Source of the DNA: Kocuria rosea | Lineage (GTDB): Bacteria; Actinomycetota; Actinomycetes; Actinomycetales; Micrococcaceae | NCBI RefSeq assembly: GCF_023715525.1 | Contig: NZ_JAMBOG010000015.1 | Coordinates: forward strand, 27,331-91,330 | Direction: 5' to 3' | DNA: 64,000 nucleotides | Shown here: positions 1 to 8,912 of the stretch, in pieces | Layout: each line of letters begins with the position of its first letter | How positions within the stretch are numbered: position 1 is the first letter of the stretch | Notes under the pieces: model-generated | What the model saw: only the letters and a program-made list of their open reading frames with translations | What the model was told of the DNA's origin: nothing | Databases searched by the model: none | Program-made: the position numbers and the translations under genes

Positions 1-1
1 G

Positions 2-796
2 CTGGAGGTCGACCCCGCGCTGTGGTTCCTGCTGCCCCCGAGGCGCCGGCGCCCGCGCTTCGCGGTGGACGTGCCCGCCTCGGACACGGTCGGTCACGTC
101 GTGCGGATGGTCGGCATCCCGCCGACCGAGGTCGGGGAGGTGCGGCTCGACGCCCGTCCCGTCGGGCTGGAGGCCCGGCCCGCCGCGGCGGCGCCCGGGG
201 CGGGCGCGGACGTGGCCGGCGCCGCCCCCGTGCTCGTCGTCCGCCCTCGCGCCCGGCCGCAGGGCACCTCCCACCGCCCGCCACGGTTCCTCCTGGACGT
301 CCACCTGCGTCCCCTCGCCCGCCGGCTGCGCCTGCTCGGGCTCGACGCCGCGTGGGAGCCCGACGCCGGCGACGCCCACCTCGTGGCGCGGGCCGCCGCG
401 GAGGAGCGGGTGCTGCTCACCCAGGACCGTGGCCTGCTCCACCGGGGGGCCCTGCCCGAGGGCGCTCTCGTGCGGGGCGTGCGCGTCGACGACCAGCTGG
501 CCGACGTCCTCGACCGGTTCGTCCCGCCGCTGGCGCCCTGGACCCGGTGCCTGCGCTGCGGGGCCGTCCTGGCCCCGGCGGGCGCGGCGGACGTGGCCGG
601 GCAGCTCATGCCCCGCACGCGCGGCGCCTACCAGCACTTCTCCCGCTGCACCGGCTGCGGCCAGGTGTACTGGCGGGGGGCCCACGCCGGGCGCCTGGAC
701 GCCATCGTCGCCCGCGCCCAGCAGCTGCTGGCCGGGCGCCCCGGGGCCCCCGGCCCCGACGCCGGGAGCAGCGCCGGGGGGCGCCGCCCGGGGTGA
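2..796 (+). CDS. Mut7-C RNase domain protein (5' end outside window)
   Basis: The frame is open to the left edge, so the gene is 5'-partial; 264 residues are visible. The first ~90 match the ubiquitin-like Mut7-C leader domain (VDVPASDTVGHVVRMVGIP), and the rest is a Mut7-C (PIN-like) RNase domain starting FLLDVHLRPLARRLRLLG and continuing with acidic residues in LLTQDRGLL. A C-terminal zinc ribbon follows, with Cys pairs CLRCG and CTGCG. The family is predicted to be a Mg-dependent RNase; its substrate is unknown. A GTG at 65 could start a shorter product but would cut the leader domain, so the true start is probably upstream. Confidence 0.85.
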   Translation: MEVDPALWFLLPPRRRRPRFAVDVPASDTVGHVVRMVGIPPTEVGEVRLDARPVGLEARPAAAAPGAGADVAGAAPVLVVRPRARPQGTSHRPPRFLLDVHLRPLARRLRLLGLDAAWEPDAGDAHLVARAAAEERVLLTQDRGLLHRGALPEGALVRGVRVDDQLADVLDRFVPPLAPWTRCLRCGAVLAPAGAADVAGQLMPRTRGAYQHFSRCTGCGQVYWRGAHAGRLDAIVARAQQLLAGRPGAPGPDAGSSAGGRRPG

Positions 797-995
797 TCCC
801 GGGCCGGCCACCGGTCCGGTCCCGGTGCCGTTCCCCTTGCCGGGACAGCGGGCGGGGACTACCTTGGTGGCCATGTTCCTGTCCTGATGCCCCGGTCCGC
901 GTCCGTGGCCGGCACCGGCGATCCGCGCCCGACGAGCGCCGGGCCGGTGCCGCACCGGCCCGGCGGGCCTGCTCCTCCGCACCGACAGGAACCCC

Positions 996-2660
996 GTGGC
1001 CTCCCTCCCGCACGACACCACCCACCTGCGCCTCGACGGCGTCAGCGTCGGCTTCCCGGGCCGTCGCGTCCTCACCGACGTCTCGCTGACGGTCTCCGCC
1101 GGCGAGCGCATCGGCCTGATCGGCGAGAATGGCGCCGGCAAGTCCACCCTGCTCCGGGTGGCCGCCGGGCTCCTCGTCCCCGGCGCCGGGACCGTCCACC
1201 GCCCGGCGCGCACCGGTCTGCTCCACCAGGAGCTCGCCGTGCCCGCCCGCACGAGCGTCGGCGACGTCGTCGAGCACGCCGTCGCCGGCCTCCGCGCCCT
1301 GGAGCGCCGCCTGGCCGAGCTCGCGGGGGACATCGCCGCGAGCCCCGGCGACCCCGTGCCGGCCGACGCGTACGCCGCCGCCCTGCAGGACGCCGAGCGG
1401 CACGGGCTGTGGTCCCTGGACGCCCGCGTCGAGACGGTCCTGGACGGCCTCGGGCTCGGGCACCTGCCGAGGGACCGGCCCGCCGGGGAGATCTCCGGCG
1501 GGCAGCGCCGCCGGCTCGCGCTCGCCGCGCTGCTGCTCTCCCGGCCGGCGGCGCTGCTGCTCGACGAACCGACCAACCACCTCGACGACGCCGCCGTGGA
1601 CTTCCTCGTGCCCGAGCTGGCCGCCTGGCGGGGGCCGGTGCTCGTGGCCAGCCACGACCGCTGGTTCCTGGACGCCGCCGCCACGGGGCTGGTCGACCTC
1701 GACCCCGCCCTGGGCCCCGACGAGTCCGCCGGCGGGCCCGTCCGGCAGGGCGCCGCCTGCACGGGCGGCTACTCCTCCTACCTCGCCCGGCGCGAGGACG
1801 CCCGCCGCCGCTGGGCCGAGCGCTTCAGCGCCCAGGAGGCGGAGCGGCAGCGGCTGCGGGAGACCGTCGACGTCTCCGCCCGGCAGATCTTCCACACCAC
1901 GGCCCCGAAGTCCGAGGGGCGCGTCACCCGCAAGTTCTACAGCGACCGCGCCGCCAGGACCGTCGGCGGGCGGGTGCGCTCGGCCCGCCGCCGGATCGAC
2001 GAGCTCGAGCGCACCGCCGTGGCCGCCCCGCCCGCACCGCTGCGCTTCACCGGGTTCGCCCCGGGGTCGGGCGCCCCGCCCGGCGGCGACCGCCCCCTGG
2101 TCCGGCTGAGCGCGGCGTCCGTCGCGGGCCGCCTGGCGCCCACGGACCTGGTGTTGCACGCGGGCGAGCACCTGCTGGTCGAGGGCCCGAACGGCACCGG
2201 CAAGTCGACCCTGCTCGCCGTCCTGGCGGGGGAGCTGCGCCCGGACGGAGGAGCCGTGGAGCGGCAGGGCTCCGTCGTCGTCGGCCGCCTGGCCCAGGAG
2301 GACCGCTGGCCGGATTTGGGCGTGCCGGCCGGGACCGCGTACCGGTCCCGGCTGCGGGACCCGGCCAGCGCCCCGACGCTGGCGGCGCTGGGCCTGCTGC
2401 GGGACGACGACGCCGGCCGCCCCCTCGGGGAACTGTCCCCGGGGCAGCGGCGGCGCGTCGCGCTCGCGGTGCTGGTGGCCGAGCCCCCGCCGCTGCTGCT
2501 GCTGGACGAGCCGACCAACCACCTGTCACCGGCCCTCGCGGAGGAGCTCGAGCGTGCCCTGGAGGACTTCCCGGGCACCGTGGTCCTGGCCACGCACGAC
2601 CGGTGGGTGCGCCAGCGCTGGCGGGGACGGACCGTGTCCGTGGCGCCCCGGAGCGCGTGA
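996..2660 (+). CDS. ABC-F family ATPase (ribosome-associated, possible antibiotic resistance type)
   Basis: This is a 554-residue protein with two ABC cassettes and no membrane segments. Cassette 1 has Walker A GENGAGKST (~43-51), signature ISGGQRRR (~165) and Walker B LLLDEPTNHL (~188). Cassette 2 has GPNGTGKST (~397), LSPGQRRR (~480) and LLLLDEPTNHL (~500). The basic linker between them (AERQRLRE to RRRIDELER) is the P-site tRNA interaction motif region of ABC-F proteins. ABC-F proteins bind the ribosomal E site and act either in translation or in protection from macrolides, lincosamides and similar drugs. The GTG start gives a normal N terminus ahead of the first cassette. Which ABC-F subclass it belongs to cannot be settled by eye. 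Confidence 0.88.
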   Translation: MASLPHDTTHLRLDGVSVGFPGRRVLTDVSLTVSAGERIGLIGENGAGKSTLLRVAAGLLVPGAGTVHRPARTGLLHQELAVPARTSVGDVVEHAVAGLRALERRLAELAGDIAASPGDPVPADAYAAALQDAERHGLWSLDARVETVLDGLGLGHLPRDRPAGEISGGQRRRLALAALLLSRPAALLLDEPTNHLDDAAVDFLVPELAAWRGPVLVASHDRWFLDAAATGLVDLDPALGPDESAGGPVRQGAACTGGYSSYLARREDARRRWAERFSAQEAERQRLRETVDVSARQIFHTTAPKSEGRVTRKFYSDRAARTVGGRVRSARRRIDELERTAVAAPPAPLRFTGFAPGSGAPPGGDRPLVRLSAASVAGRLAPTDLVLHAGEHLLVEGPNGTGKSTLLAVLAGELRPDGGAVERQGSVVVGRLAQEDRWPDLGVPAGTAYRSRLRDPASAPTLAALGLLRDDDAGRPLGELSPGQRRRVALAVLVAEPPPLLLLDEPTNHLSPALAEELERALEDFPGTVVLATHDRWVRQRWRGRTVSVAPRSA

Positions 2661-2780
2661 GCGGCCCGGACGGAACTGGCCCTGCCCGGCGGCCGCGACT
2701 ATGGTCCCAGGTGTCGGCCCGGCCCGCCCCCGCGGACCCGGCAGCCCGCCGCCCCGGCCGTCCTCCCGAAAGGTCCCAGC

Positions 2781-3986
2781 ATGCTCAGCAACGCGTCCGC
2801 GCCCGGTCACCTGCGCCTGCGCTCCGGCGTCGGCCTGCTCGGCGTGGTGCTGATCGCCGTGAACCTGCGGGTCGGGTTCGTCACCGTGGGCCCGCTGCTG
2901 GACGGGATCAGCGAGGACCTCGGGCTCTCCGCCGGTCAGGCCGGCCTGCTCACCGGGCTGCCGCTGGCCATGTTCGCGCTGTTCTCCCCGGTGGCCCCGG
3001 CCCTGGCCGCCCGCACCGGCCTGGACCGGGCCCTGTGGCTGTCCCTGCTGCTGCTCCTGGCCGGGATCGTGGGCCGCTCCGCGCCCGCCGAGGCCGCGGT
3101 GTGGCTCGGCACCGCCGTGGTGGGCATCGGCATCGCCTTCCTCAACGTGCTGGTCCCGTCCCTCGTCAAACGGGAGTTCCCGGTGCGCGTCAGCCAGGTG
3201 ACCGGGGTCTACACCGCGATCCAGGGCGGGACGGCGGCCCTGGGCTCGGCCCTGGTGGTCCCCATCGCGCAGGCCGCCCCGGCCGGGTGGCGGCTCGCCC
3301 TCGGCGTGTGGGCCGGGTTCGCCCTGCTGGCGCTGGCGGTGCTGGCACCGTGGCTGCGCACCCGGTCGTCCGGACCCGGAGCACCCGCCGGACAGCCGGC
3401 CCGCGGCCGCTCCCCGTGGGGGTCGCGCCTGGGCTGGCAGGTGACGGCGTTCATGGGCCTGCAGTCGGTGGCGTTCTACGTCTTCATGGCCTGGCTGCCG
3501 AGCATCGAGCAGAGCCACGGCGTCAGCCCGGCCGCCGCGGGCACCCACATGGCGCTGTTCCTGCTGCTCGGCGTGGCCGCGTCCCTGGCCACCGGGTCCC
3601 TGCTGCACCGGTTCCGCGACCAGCGCCCGGTCGCCCTCACCGGCGCCGCGCTCGCCCTGGTGTCCTTCGCCGGGCTCGCCCTCGCACCGCAGCTCATGCT
3701 GGCGTGGGTGGTCCTCGGGGCGGTTGCGGGCGGCAGCCTCATCGTGGTGGCGCTGTCCCTGTTCAGCCTGCGCTCCGGGGACCCCGCCCAGGCGGCGGCA
3801 CTGTCCGGGATGGCGCAGTCCGTCGGCTACGCCCTCGCGGCCCTGGCCCCGGCGCTCTTCGGCGCCCTCTACGACGCCACCGGCACGTGGGAGCTGCCGC
3901 TGCTGCTCACCGCCGGCGCGATGGGCCTGCTGTGCGTGGTCGCCCTCTTCGCCGGGCGGGACCGCGTCATCGGCCCGGTTCGCTGA
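2781..3986 (+). CDS. MFS transporter, CynX/NimT (cyanate permease) family
   Basis: This 401-residue, ~12-TM major facilitator opens with NLRVGFVTVGPLLDGI, the first-helix pattern of the CynX/NimT family, which covers cyanate and 2-nitroimidazole transporters. The central loop RTRSSGPGAPAGQPARG divides two six-helix halves. A likely -10 hexamer TATGGT lies at 2700-2705 and an AAAGG ribosome-binding site sits just before the ATG, so it is probably transcribed separately from the ABC-F gene 120 bp upstream. The substrate cannot be read from the sequence, and drug efflux is as likely as cyanate transport. Confidence 0.85.
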   Translation: MLSNASAPGHLRLRSGVGLLGVVLIAVNLRVGFVTVGPLLDGISEDLGLSAGQAGLLTGLPLAMFALFSPVAPALAARTGLDRALWLSLLLLLAGIVGRSAPAEAAVWLGTAVVGIGIAFLNVLVPSLVKREFPVRVSQVTGVYTAIQGGTAALGSALVVPIAQAAPAGWRLALGVWAGFALLALAVLAPWLRTRSSGPGAPAGQPARGRSPWGSRLGWQVTAFMGLQSVAFYVFMAWLPSIEQSHGVSPAAAGTHMALFLLLGVAASLATGSLLHRFRDQRPVALTGAALALVSFAGLALAPQLMLAWVVLGAVAGGSLIVVALSLFSLRSGDPAQAAALSGMAQSVGYALAALAPALFGALYDATGTWELPLLLTAGAMGLLCVVALFAGRDRVIGPVR

Positions 3987-4282
3987 AGCACACGCCGGCG
4001 GGCCGAGAAATGTTCCCGTCATGATGGGCACCGGCCTCTGACCTGGCGTTACTTTGGTGATGCCGCACCGCGCCAGGGGTACCGGAAGCCCTGCGAGCCG
4101 CTGCGTCGTCCGCCCGGACAGGGGTGCTCCTCGCCCCGGTCCGTTCGCTCACCAATGCCACAGGCCGGTCCTCCGGCGCGCCGAGCCGGTCATCGCCACG
4201 GGGGGCGACCGCTCTCGGCGACCCCGGTCCCCGGCCGCAGCTCCGAAGCGCCGCGCGCTTCTCCACCGGATGGGACAGGACC

Positions 4283-4711
4283 ATGAAAACCACGCTCAAA
4301 GCCGCCTCTGCGGCCGTGCTCGCCACCGGCCTCGGCCTCGGCGCCGCCGCACCCGCGAACGCCGTCGAGATCGGCGAGATCAGCAACGCCACGCGGATCG
4401 CCAACGGCGCGGCCGTCCAGGGCACGTTCACGGTGACCTGCACCGCGGGCACCACCGTGGTCGTGGGCCTCAACCTCAGCCAGGCGGTCGACGACGGTGA
4501 CATCGCCAGCGGCGGCGACTACGAGCAGTGGGCCTGCGCGGGCGGCGAGGTGGAGATGACCTACGACGTCGTGGCCTTCACCAAGGCGTTCCAGACGGGA
4601 CCCGCCGTCGTCACCGGGTTCATCCAGGAGTGCCAGGCCAACACCTGCGACACCGGGACGAACCTGCCCCTGATCGTGATCGAGATCGAGGACCAGGCCA
4701 CCACCGGGTAG
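4283..4711 (+). CDS. small secreted protein of unknown function
   Basis: A 142-residue protein with a clear Sec signal peptide: basic start MKTTLKAAS, hydrophobic stretch, and an AnA cleavage site near residue 27 (APANA). The mature part is acidic, rich in beta-branched residues, and has several Cys (TCTAG, QWACAGG, QECQANTCD) that could form disulfides. It resembles small beta-sandwich secreted proteins of actinobacteria, but I do not recognise a named family with certainty. The start was set at the ATG after GGACAGGACC; an upstream in-frame start would bury the signal peptide. A strong hairpin terminator follows. Confidence 0.7.
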   Translation: MKTTLKAASAAVLATGLGLGAAAPANAVEIGEISNATRIANGAAVQGTFTVTCTAGTTVVVGLNLSQAVDDGDIASGGDYEQWACAGGEVEMTYDVVAFTKAFQTGPAVVTGFIQECQANTCDTGTNLPLIVIEIEDQATTG

Positions 4712-4723
4712 CCGCCTCCCCGG

Positions 4724-4761
4724 ACGGCCCCGCCCTCCCCGCACGGGGAGGGCGGGGCCGT
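4724..4761. terminator. bidirectional hairpin terminator
   Basis: A perfect stem of 17 bp (ACGGCCCCGCCCTCCCC paired with its complement) with a 3-4 nt loop lies between two convergent genes, the small secreted protein and the glycosyltransferase. It can serve both. Confidence 0.85.
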
Positions 4762-4802
4762 CGCGCGTCCGGGGCGCGGTCCCGCCGCCGGCGGCGCCGG
4801 GC

Positions 4803-5939
4803 CTACCGCACGAGGCGCTCCACCGCGTCGGCGGCGACCCCGGGGCCGCCGACGGCGCGGACCTCCTCCTGCAGCTCCAAGGCCCGGTCCGTGCGGGAGA
4901 GCGCCTCCCGCACGGCCTGGTGCAACCGGGCGCCGGTGAGCTCGCCCTCGTCCAGCCGCACGCCCGCGCCGATCCGCTCCAGGGTGGCCGCGTTGACGAA
5001 CTGGTCCACCGCCTGGGGCAGGGCGACGGTGGGCACCCCGTACCAGAGCGACTCCGCGGCGCCGCCCATGCCCGCGTGGGTGACGAAGACGTCCGCGTGC
5101 CGGAGGACGTCGAGCTGGGGCTGGGTCCGCGCGGCCTGCGCCCCCGGCGGCAGCGGCTCCAGCCGGGCCGGGTCGACCTTGCCGGTGGAGATCACCAGCC
5201 GGTGGTCGGCGGCGAGGTGGTCCAGGCACAGCCGGTAGACGTCCTCCCGGTCGGTGTACGAGGTCCCCAGCGACACGTGGACGAGCGGGCGGCCGTCTCC
5301 GGGCGCCGGCGTCCAGCCCGTCAGCCGCGCCGGGTCGATGCAGGGACCGGCGAAGACGCAGTGCCCGGGCACCCGGTCGGCGTGGGGCTGCAGCAGCCGG
5401 GGGACGAGCACCACGCAGCGGTCCGGGCGGCCGATGAACGCGTCGGGGTCCACGGCGACGCCGGAGGCGTCCAGCCAGGCGCGCAGCGTGGCGAAGTAGC
5501 GGCGCCCGCTCGGGGAGGCCTTCAGCGCCGCGGTCTGCCCGGCCGTCTCCTCCTCCAGGCCCTCCCACGCCACCCAGGTGGGGGAGAGCTGGACCGCGGG
5601 GACGTCCCACGCCTGCGCCCTGAGCCGTCCGGCGAACCCGCCGATGTCGTAGAGCACGGCGTCCGGCCGGTCCACGGCGTCCAGCAACGGTGCCACCGCG
5701 ATCGCCTCGTCGAGGAACACCTGCATCGCCTCGCCGGTGTCCTCGGGCCACGGCTCGTCCGGTCCCGGCAGGATCGTGGGGTGGGTCAGCAGCTCGGCCC
5801 CCGTCGGGGCCACGAGCCCGGCGTGGCGCCGCCCGACGACGTAGGTGACCCGGTGGCCCCGGCGGACGAGCTCGGCGATCAGGGCCAGGCCGGGACAGAT
5901 GTGGCTGGGGGCAGAGACCCCCGCCATGAGCAGGTGCAC
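4803..5939 (-). CDS. MGT-type glycosyltransferase (macrolide glycosyltransferase-like)
   Basis: A GT-B fold glycosyltransferase of about 378 residues. The N-terminal acceptor domain begins VHLLMAGVSAPSHICPGL. The C-terminal nucleotide-sugar domain has HVSLGTSYTD and the family signature running VTHAGMGGAAESLWYG to ALPQAVDQFVNA. Related proteins (OleD/MgtA type) glucosylate macrolides or other hydrophobic acceptors in the cytoplasm. The GTG at 5939 was chosen because GAGGGAGGAC lies 3-5 nt upstream; the longer frame to 6014 adds only a Pro/Ala-rich tail. The neighbouring ABC-F gene fits drug resistance, but no acceptor can be assigned. Confidence 0.82.
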   Translation of the reverse strand: MHLLMAGVSAPSHICPGLALIAELVRRGHRVTYVVGRRHAGLVAPTGAELLTHPTILPGPDEPWPEDTGEAMQVFLDEAIAVAPLLDAVDRPDAVLYDIGGFAGRLRAQAWDVPAVQLSPTWVAWEGLEEETAGQTAALKASPSGRRYFATLRAWLDASGVAVDPDAFIGRPDRCVVLVPRLLQPHADRVPGHCVFAGPCIDPARLTGWTPAPGDGRPLVHVSLGTSYTDREDVYRLCLDHLAADHRLVISTGKVDPARLEPLPPGAQAARTQPQLDVLRHADVFVTHAGMGGAAESLWYGVPTVALPQAVDQFVNAATLERIGAGVRLDEGELTGARLHQAVREALSRTDRALELQEEVRAVGGPGVAADAVERLVR

Positions 5940-6027
5940 GGCGTCCTCCCTCGGGGCCGGGACCGGGGCCGGGGCCCCCGCCCCGGGGCGACCGGGGGCG
6001 GGGGGCCTCCGCAACGGCTGCGGCGGC

Positions 6028-6225
6028 TCAGCCCTGCTGCTGGTCCTGGTCCCCGCCGAGCAGGCCGCCGGCCTTCTCCTGGGCCTGGTCGACCTGGGCC
6101 TGGTACTTGTCGCCGGTGCGCCGGTCCACGGCGTCGCCGCCGCGGTCGATGCCCTGCTGCACCTGGTCGGGGTGCTGGGCCGCGGCCTCCTTGGCCTTGT
6201 CCGCGAACCCTCCGAGATCCACCAT
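6028..6225 (-). CDS. MT0933/Rv0909-type antitoxin-like mini-protein
   Basis: A 65-residue hydrophilic protein starting MVDLGGFADKAKEAAAQHP and containing DRRTGDKYQAQVDQAQ, the pattern of the MT0933_antitox family (M. tuberculosis Rv0909, partner of toxin Rv0910). The start ATG follows GGGAGCGACC. No Rv0910-like toxin sits next to it, so an antitoxin role is not established here. A paralogue with the same layout lies at 17612-17908. Confidence 0.72.
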   Translation of the reverse strand: MVDLGGFADKAKEAAAQHPDQVQQGIDRGGDAVDRRTGDKYQAQVDQAQEKAGGLLGGDQDQQQG

Positions 6226-6353
6226 GGTCGCTCCCTCCGTCGATCGGTCGCCGGCGGGTGCTCCCGCCGGAGGTCCTACCATCGTGGACCCTCGGGGCGG
6301 GCCTGGCCACCCCCGTCCGGAGGGCGCCGTCCCGGCTCGCTAGGGTGGGGGCG

Positions 6354-8888
6354 GTGAGCACCGACACCGCCCCCACGTCCCCGACCGCCCCCGACGTCCG
6401 CGGCCACGGCATGGTCCGCGTCCGCGGCGCCACGGAGAACAACCTGCGCGCCGTGGACGTCGACGTCCCCCGGGACGCGATCGTCGCGTTCACCGGGGTC
6501 TCCGGGTCCGGGAAGTCCTCCCTGGCCTTCGGGACCATCTACGCCGAGGCGCAGCGGCGCTACCTCGAGTCCGTGGCCCCGTACGCGCGGCGCCTGATCC
6601 AGCAGGGCCACAACCCCGCGGTCGAGCAGATCACCGGCCTGCCCCCGGCCGTGGCGCTGCAGCAGCGGCGCGGCACGCCGAGCTCCCGCTCCACGGTGGG
6701 CACGCTCACCACCCTGTCCAACTCCCTGCGGATGCTCTTCTCCCGGGCCGGCACCTACCCCGCCGACGCCGCCGGCAGCCTCGACTCGGACGCCTTCTCG
6801 CCCAACACCGCCGCCGGCGCCTGCCGCGAGTGCTCGGGGCTGGGCGCCGTCCACGACGTCACCGAGGACTCCCTGGTCCCGGACCCGTCCCTGAGCATCC
6901 GCGACGGTGCCGTCGCCGCCTGGCCCGGGGCCTGGCAGGGCAAGAACCTGCGCGACATCCTGAGCCACCTCGGCCACGACCTCGACACCCCCTGGCGGGA
7001 GCTGGCGCGGGAGGAGCGCGACTGGATCCTGTTCACGGAGGAGCAGCCCGTGGTGGAGGTGACCCCCCAGCGGGACCGCGTGGCGAAGCCGTACAAGGGC
7101 CGCTTCTGGAGCGCGCGCAGCTACGTGCTGCACACCCTGGCCGACTCGGCCAGCCCGCAGATGCGCGAGCGCGTCCTGCAGTACGTCGTCACCGGGCCGT
7201 GCCCCGCGTGCGGCGGCAGCGGCCTGCGCCCCGAGGCGCTCGCCGTGACCTTCGCGGGCCGCAGCATCGCCGAGCTCAACGAGGTGCCCCTGACGGAGCT
7301 CGCCGAGGTCGTGCGCCCCACCACGGTCCTGGAGGGCGCCGGCACGGCCTCCCGGGCGGCGTCCTCGGGCGAGCGCACGGAGGTGGCCGTGACCATCACC
7401 CGCGACCTGCTGGCGCGCCTGCAGGTGCTCGTGGACCTGGGCCTGGGCTACCTGAGCCTGCACCGCGCCACGCCGAGCCTCTCGCCGGGGGAGGTCCAGC
7501 GCCTGCGCATCGCCACCCAGCTGCGCTCCGGGCTGTTCGGGGTCGTCTACGTCCTGGACGAGCCCTCCGCGGGACTGCACCCGGCGGACGCCGAGCCGCT
7601 GCTGGCGGTCCTGGAGGAGCTGCGCGAGGCGGGCAACTCGGTGTTCGTCGTCGAGCACGACATGGACGTGGTGCGGCGCGCCGACTGGGTCGTCGACGTC
7701 GGGCCGCAGGCCGGGGACCGGGGCGGCGAGGTGCTGTACAGCGGCCCGCCGGCCGGCCTCGCCGGGGTGGCCGACTCCGCCACGCGCCCGTTCCTGTTCC
7801 CGGAGCGCGCCCCCGGCGGCGCCCGGGCCGGCGGGGCCCGGCGCCGGAGCGAGCAGCGGCTGCGGCTGCGGGGGATCACCCGGCACAACCTGCGGGAGCT
7901 CGACGTCGAGATCCCGCTGGGCGTGCTCACGGCCGTGACCGGGGTCTCGGGATCGGGCAAGTCCACGCTGGTCAGCCAGGTCCTCGCCGAGACGGTCGCC
8001 CGCCACGTGGGCGGCGCCGACCCGGCCGGCGGGGATCCCGGCCCGGAGGGGGCGGCCGCCCCGGCGGTCGCCACCCGGCTGCGGGAGGCCGAGGGGCTGG
8101 CGCACCTGGACCGGCTCATCCGCGTGGACCAGCGGCCCATCGGCCGCACCCCCCGCTCCAACCTCGCGACCTACACCGGGCTGTTCGACGCCGTGCGCAG
8201 GCTCTACGCGGGCACGGACGAGGCCCGGGCCCGCGGCTGGGGGCCCGGGCGGTTCTCCTTCAACGTGGCCGGCGGCCGGTGCGAGACCTGCCAGGGCGAG
8301 GGCTTCGTCGCCGTCGAGCTGCTGTTCCTGCCGGGCACCTACGGGCCCTGCCCGGAGTGCCGCGGCGCCCGCTACAACCCCGGGACGCTGGAGGTCACCC
8401 ACCGGGGCCTGAGCATCGCCGAGGTCCTGGGCCTGCGGGTGGAGGAGGCCGTGGACGTCCTCGCCGACGTCCCGGCCGCCGTGCGCAGCCTCCGGGCGCT
8501 GCTCGACGTGGGCCTCGGCTACCTCCGGCTCGGGCAGCCCGCCACGGAGCTCTCCGGCGGGGAGGCCCAGCGGATCAAGCTGGCCACCGAGCTGCAGCGG
8601 GCCCGCCGCGGCCACACCCTCTACCTGCTGGACGAGCCGACCACGGGGCTGCACCCGCAGGACGTCCGGCTGCTGCTGCACCAGCTGGACCGGCTCGTGG
8701 ACGCCGGCAACACCGTGGTCGTGGTGGAGCACGCCATGGACGTCGTGGCGGCCGCCGACCACGTGATCGACATGGGGCCCTCCGGGGGCGAGGGCGGCGG
8801 GCGGGTCGTGTGCACGGGCACCCCGCAGGAGGTCGCCCGGTGCGGGGCGAGCCGGACGGCCCCCTACCTCGCCGCGGCGCTCGGCTGA
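6354..8888 (+). CDS. UvrA paralogue (UvrA2/DrrC-like ABC ATPase)
   Basis: An 844-residue UvrA-type double ABC ATPase, about 100 residues shorter than housekeeping UvrA. Walker A motifs are GVSGSGKSS (~48) and GVSGSGKST (~530). Signatures are LSPGEVQRLR (~376) and LSGGEAQRIK (~732), and Walker B VLDEPSAGLHP and LLDEPTTGLHP. Cys pairs CRECSG, CPACGG, CETCQG and CPECRG are the zinc modules. The long open frame starts far upstream, but GTG 6354 is preferred: TAGGGT at 6341-6346 lies 7 nt before it, the spacing of an actinobacterial leaderless promoter, and the upstream part is antisense to the glycosyltransferase. UvrA2 proteins act in DNA-damage or DNA-binding-drug tolerance. Confidence 0.9.
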   Translation: MSTDTAPTSPTAPDVRGHGMVRVRGATENNLRAVDVDVPRDAIVAFTGVSGSGKSSLAFGTIYAEAQRRYLESVAPYARRLIQQGHNPAVEQITGLPPAVALQQRRGTPSSRSTVGTLTTLSNSLRMLFSRAGTYPADAAGSLDSDAFSPNTAAGACRECSGLGAVHDVTEDSLVPDPSLSIRDGAVAAWPGAWQGKNLRDILSHLGHDLDTPWRELAREERDWILFTEEQPVVEVTPQRDRVAKPYKGRFWSARSYVLHTLADSASPQMRERVLQYVVTGPCPACGGSGLRPEALAVTFAGRSIAELNEVPLTELAEVVRPTTVLEGAGTASRAASSGERTEVAVTITRDLLARLQVLVDLGLGYLSLHRATPSLSPGEVQRLRIATQLRSGLFGVVYVLDEPSAGLHPADAEPLLAVLEELREAGNSVFVVEHDMDVVRRADWVVDVGPQAGDRGGEVLYSGPPAGLAGVADSATRPFLFPERAPGGARAGGARRRSEQRLRLRGITRHNLRELDVEIPLGVLTAVTGVSGSGKSTLVSQVLAETVARHVGGADPAGGDPGPEGAAAPAVATRLREAEGLAHLDRLIRVDQRPIGRTPRSNLATYTGLFDAVRRLYAGTDEARARGWGPGRFSFNVAGGRCETCQGEGFVAVELLFLPGTYGPCPECRGARYNPGTLEVTHRGLSIAEVLGLRVEEAVDVLADVPAAVRSLRALLDVGLGYLRLGQPATELSGGEAQRIKLATELQRARRGHTLYLLDEPTTGLHPQDVRLLLHQLDRLVDAGNTVVVVEHAMDVVAAADHVIDMGPSGGEGGGRVVCTGTPQEVARCGASRTAPYLAAALG

Positions 8889-8912
8889 GCGCTCACCCCC
8901 GCCGGGGCCGGC

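Noticed and set aside
606..2522. 638-codon minus-strand frame
   Set aside because: It is antisense to the ABC-F gene, whose motifs are intact; composition is Arg/Gly/Pro/Ala repeats typical of GC-rich shadows.
4920..6353. Upstream extension of the UvrA-paralogue frame
   Set aside because: It is antisense to the glycosyltransferase and has no domain; a leaderless promoter at 6341 explains a GTG start at 6354.
6276..8762. 828-codon minus-strand frame
   Set aside because: It lies opposite the UvrA paralogue and is low-complexity (HLGRGEV-type periodic residues) with no recognisable fold.
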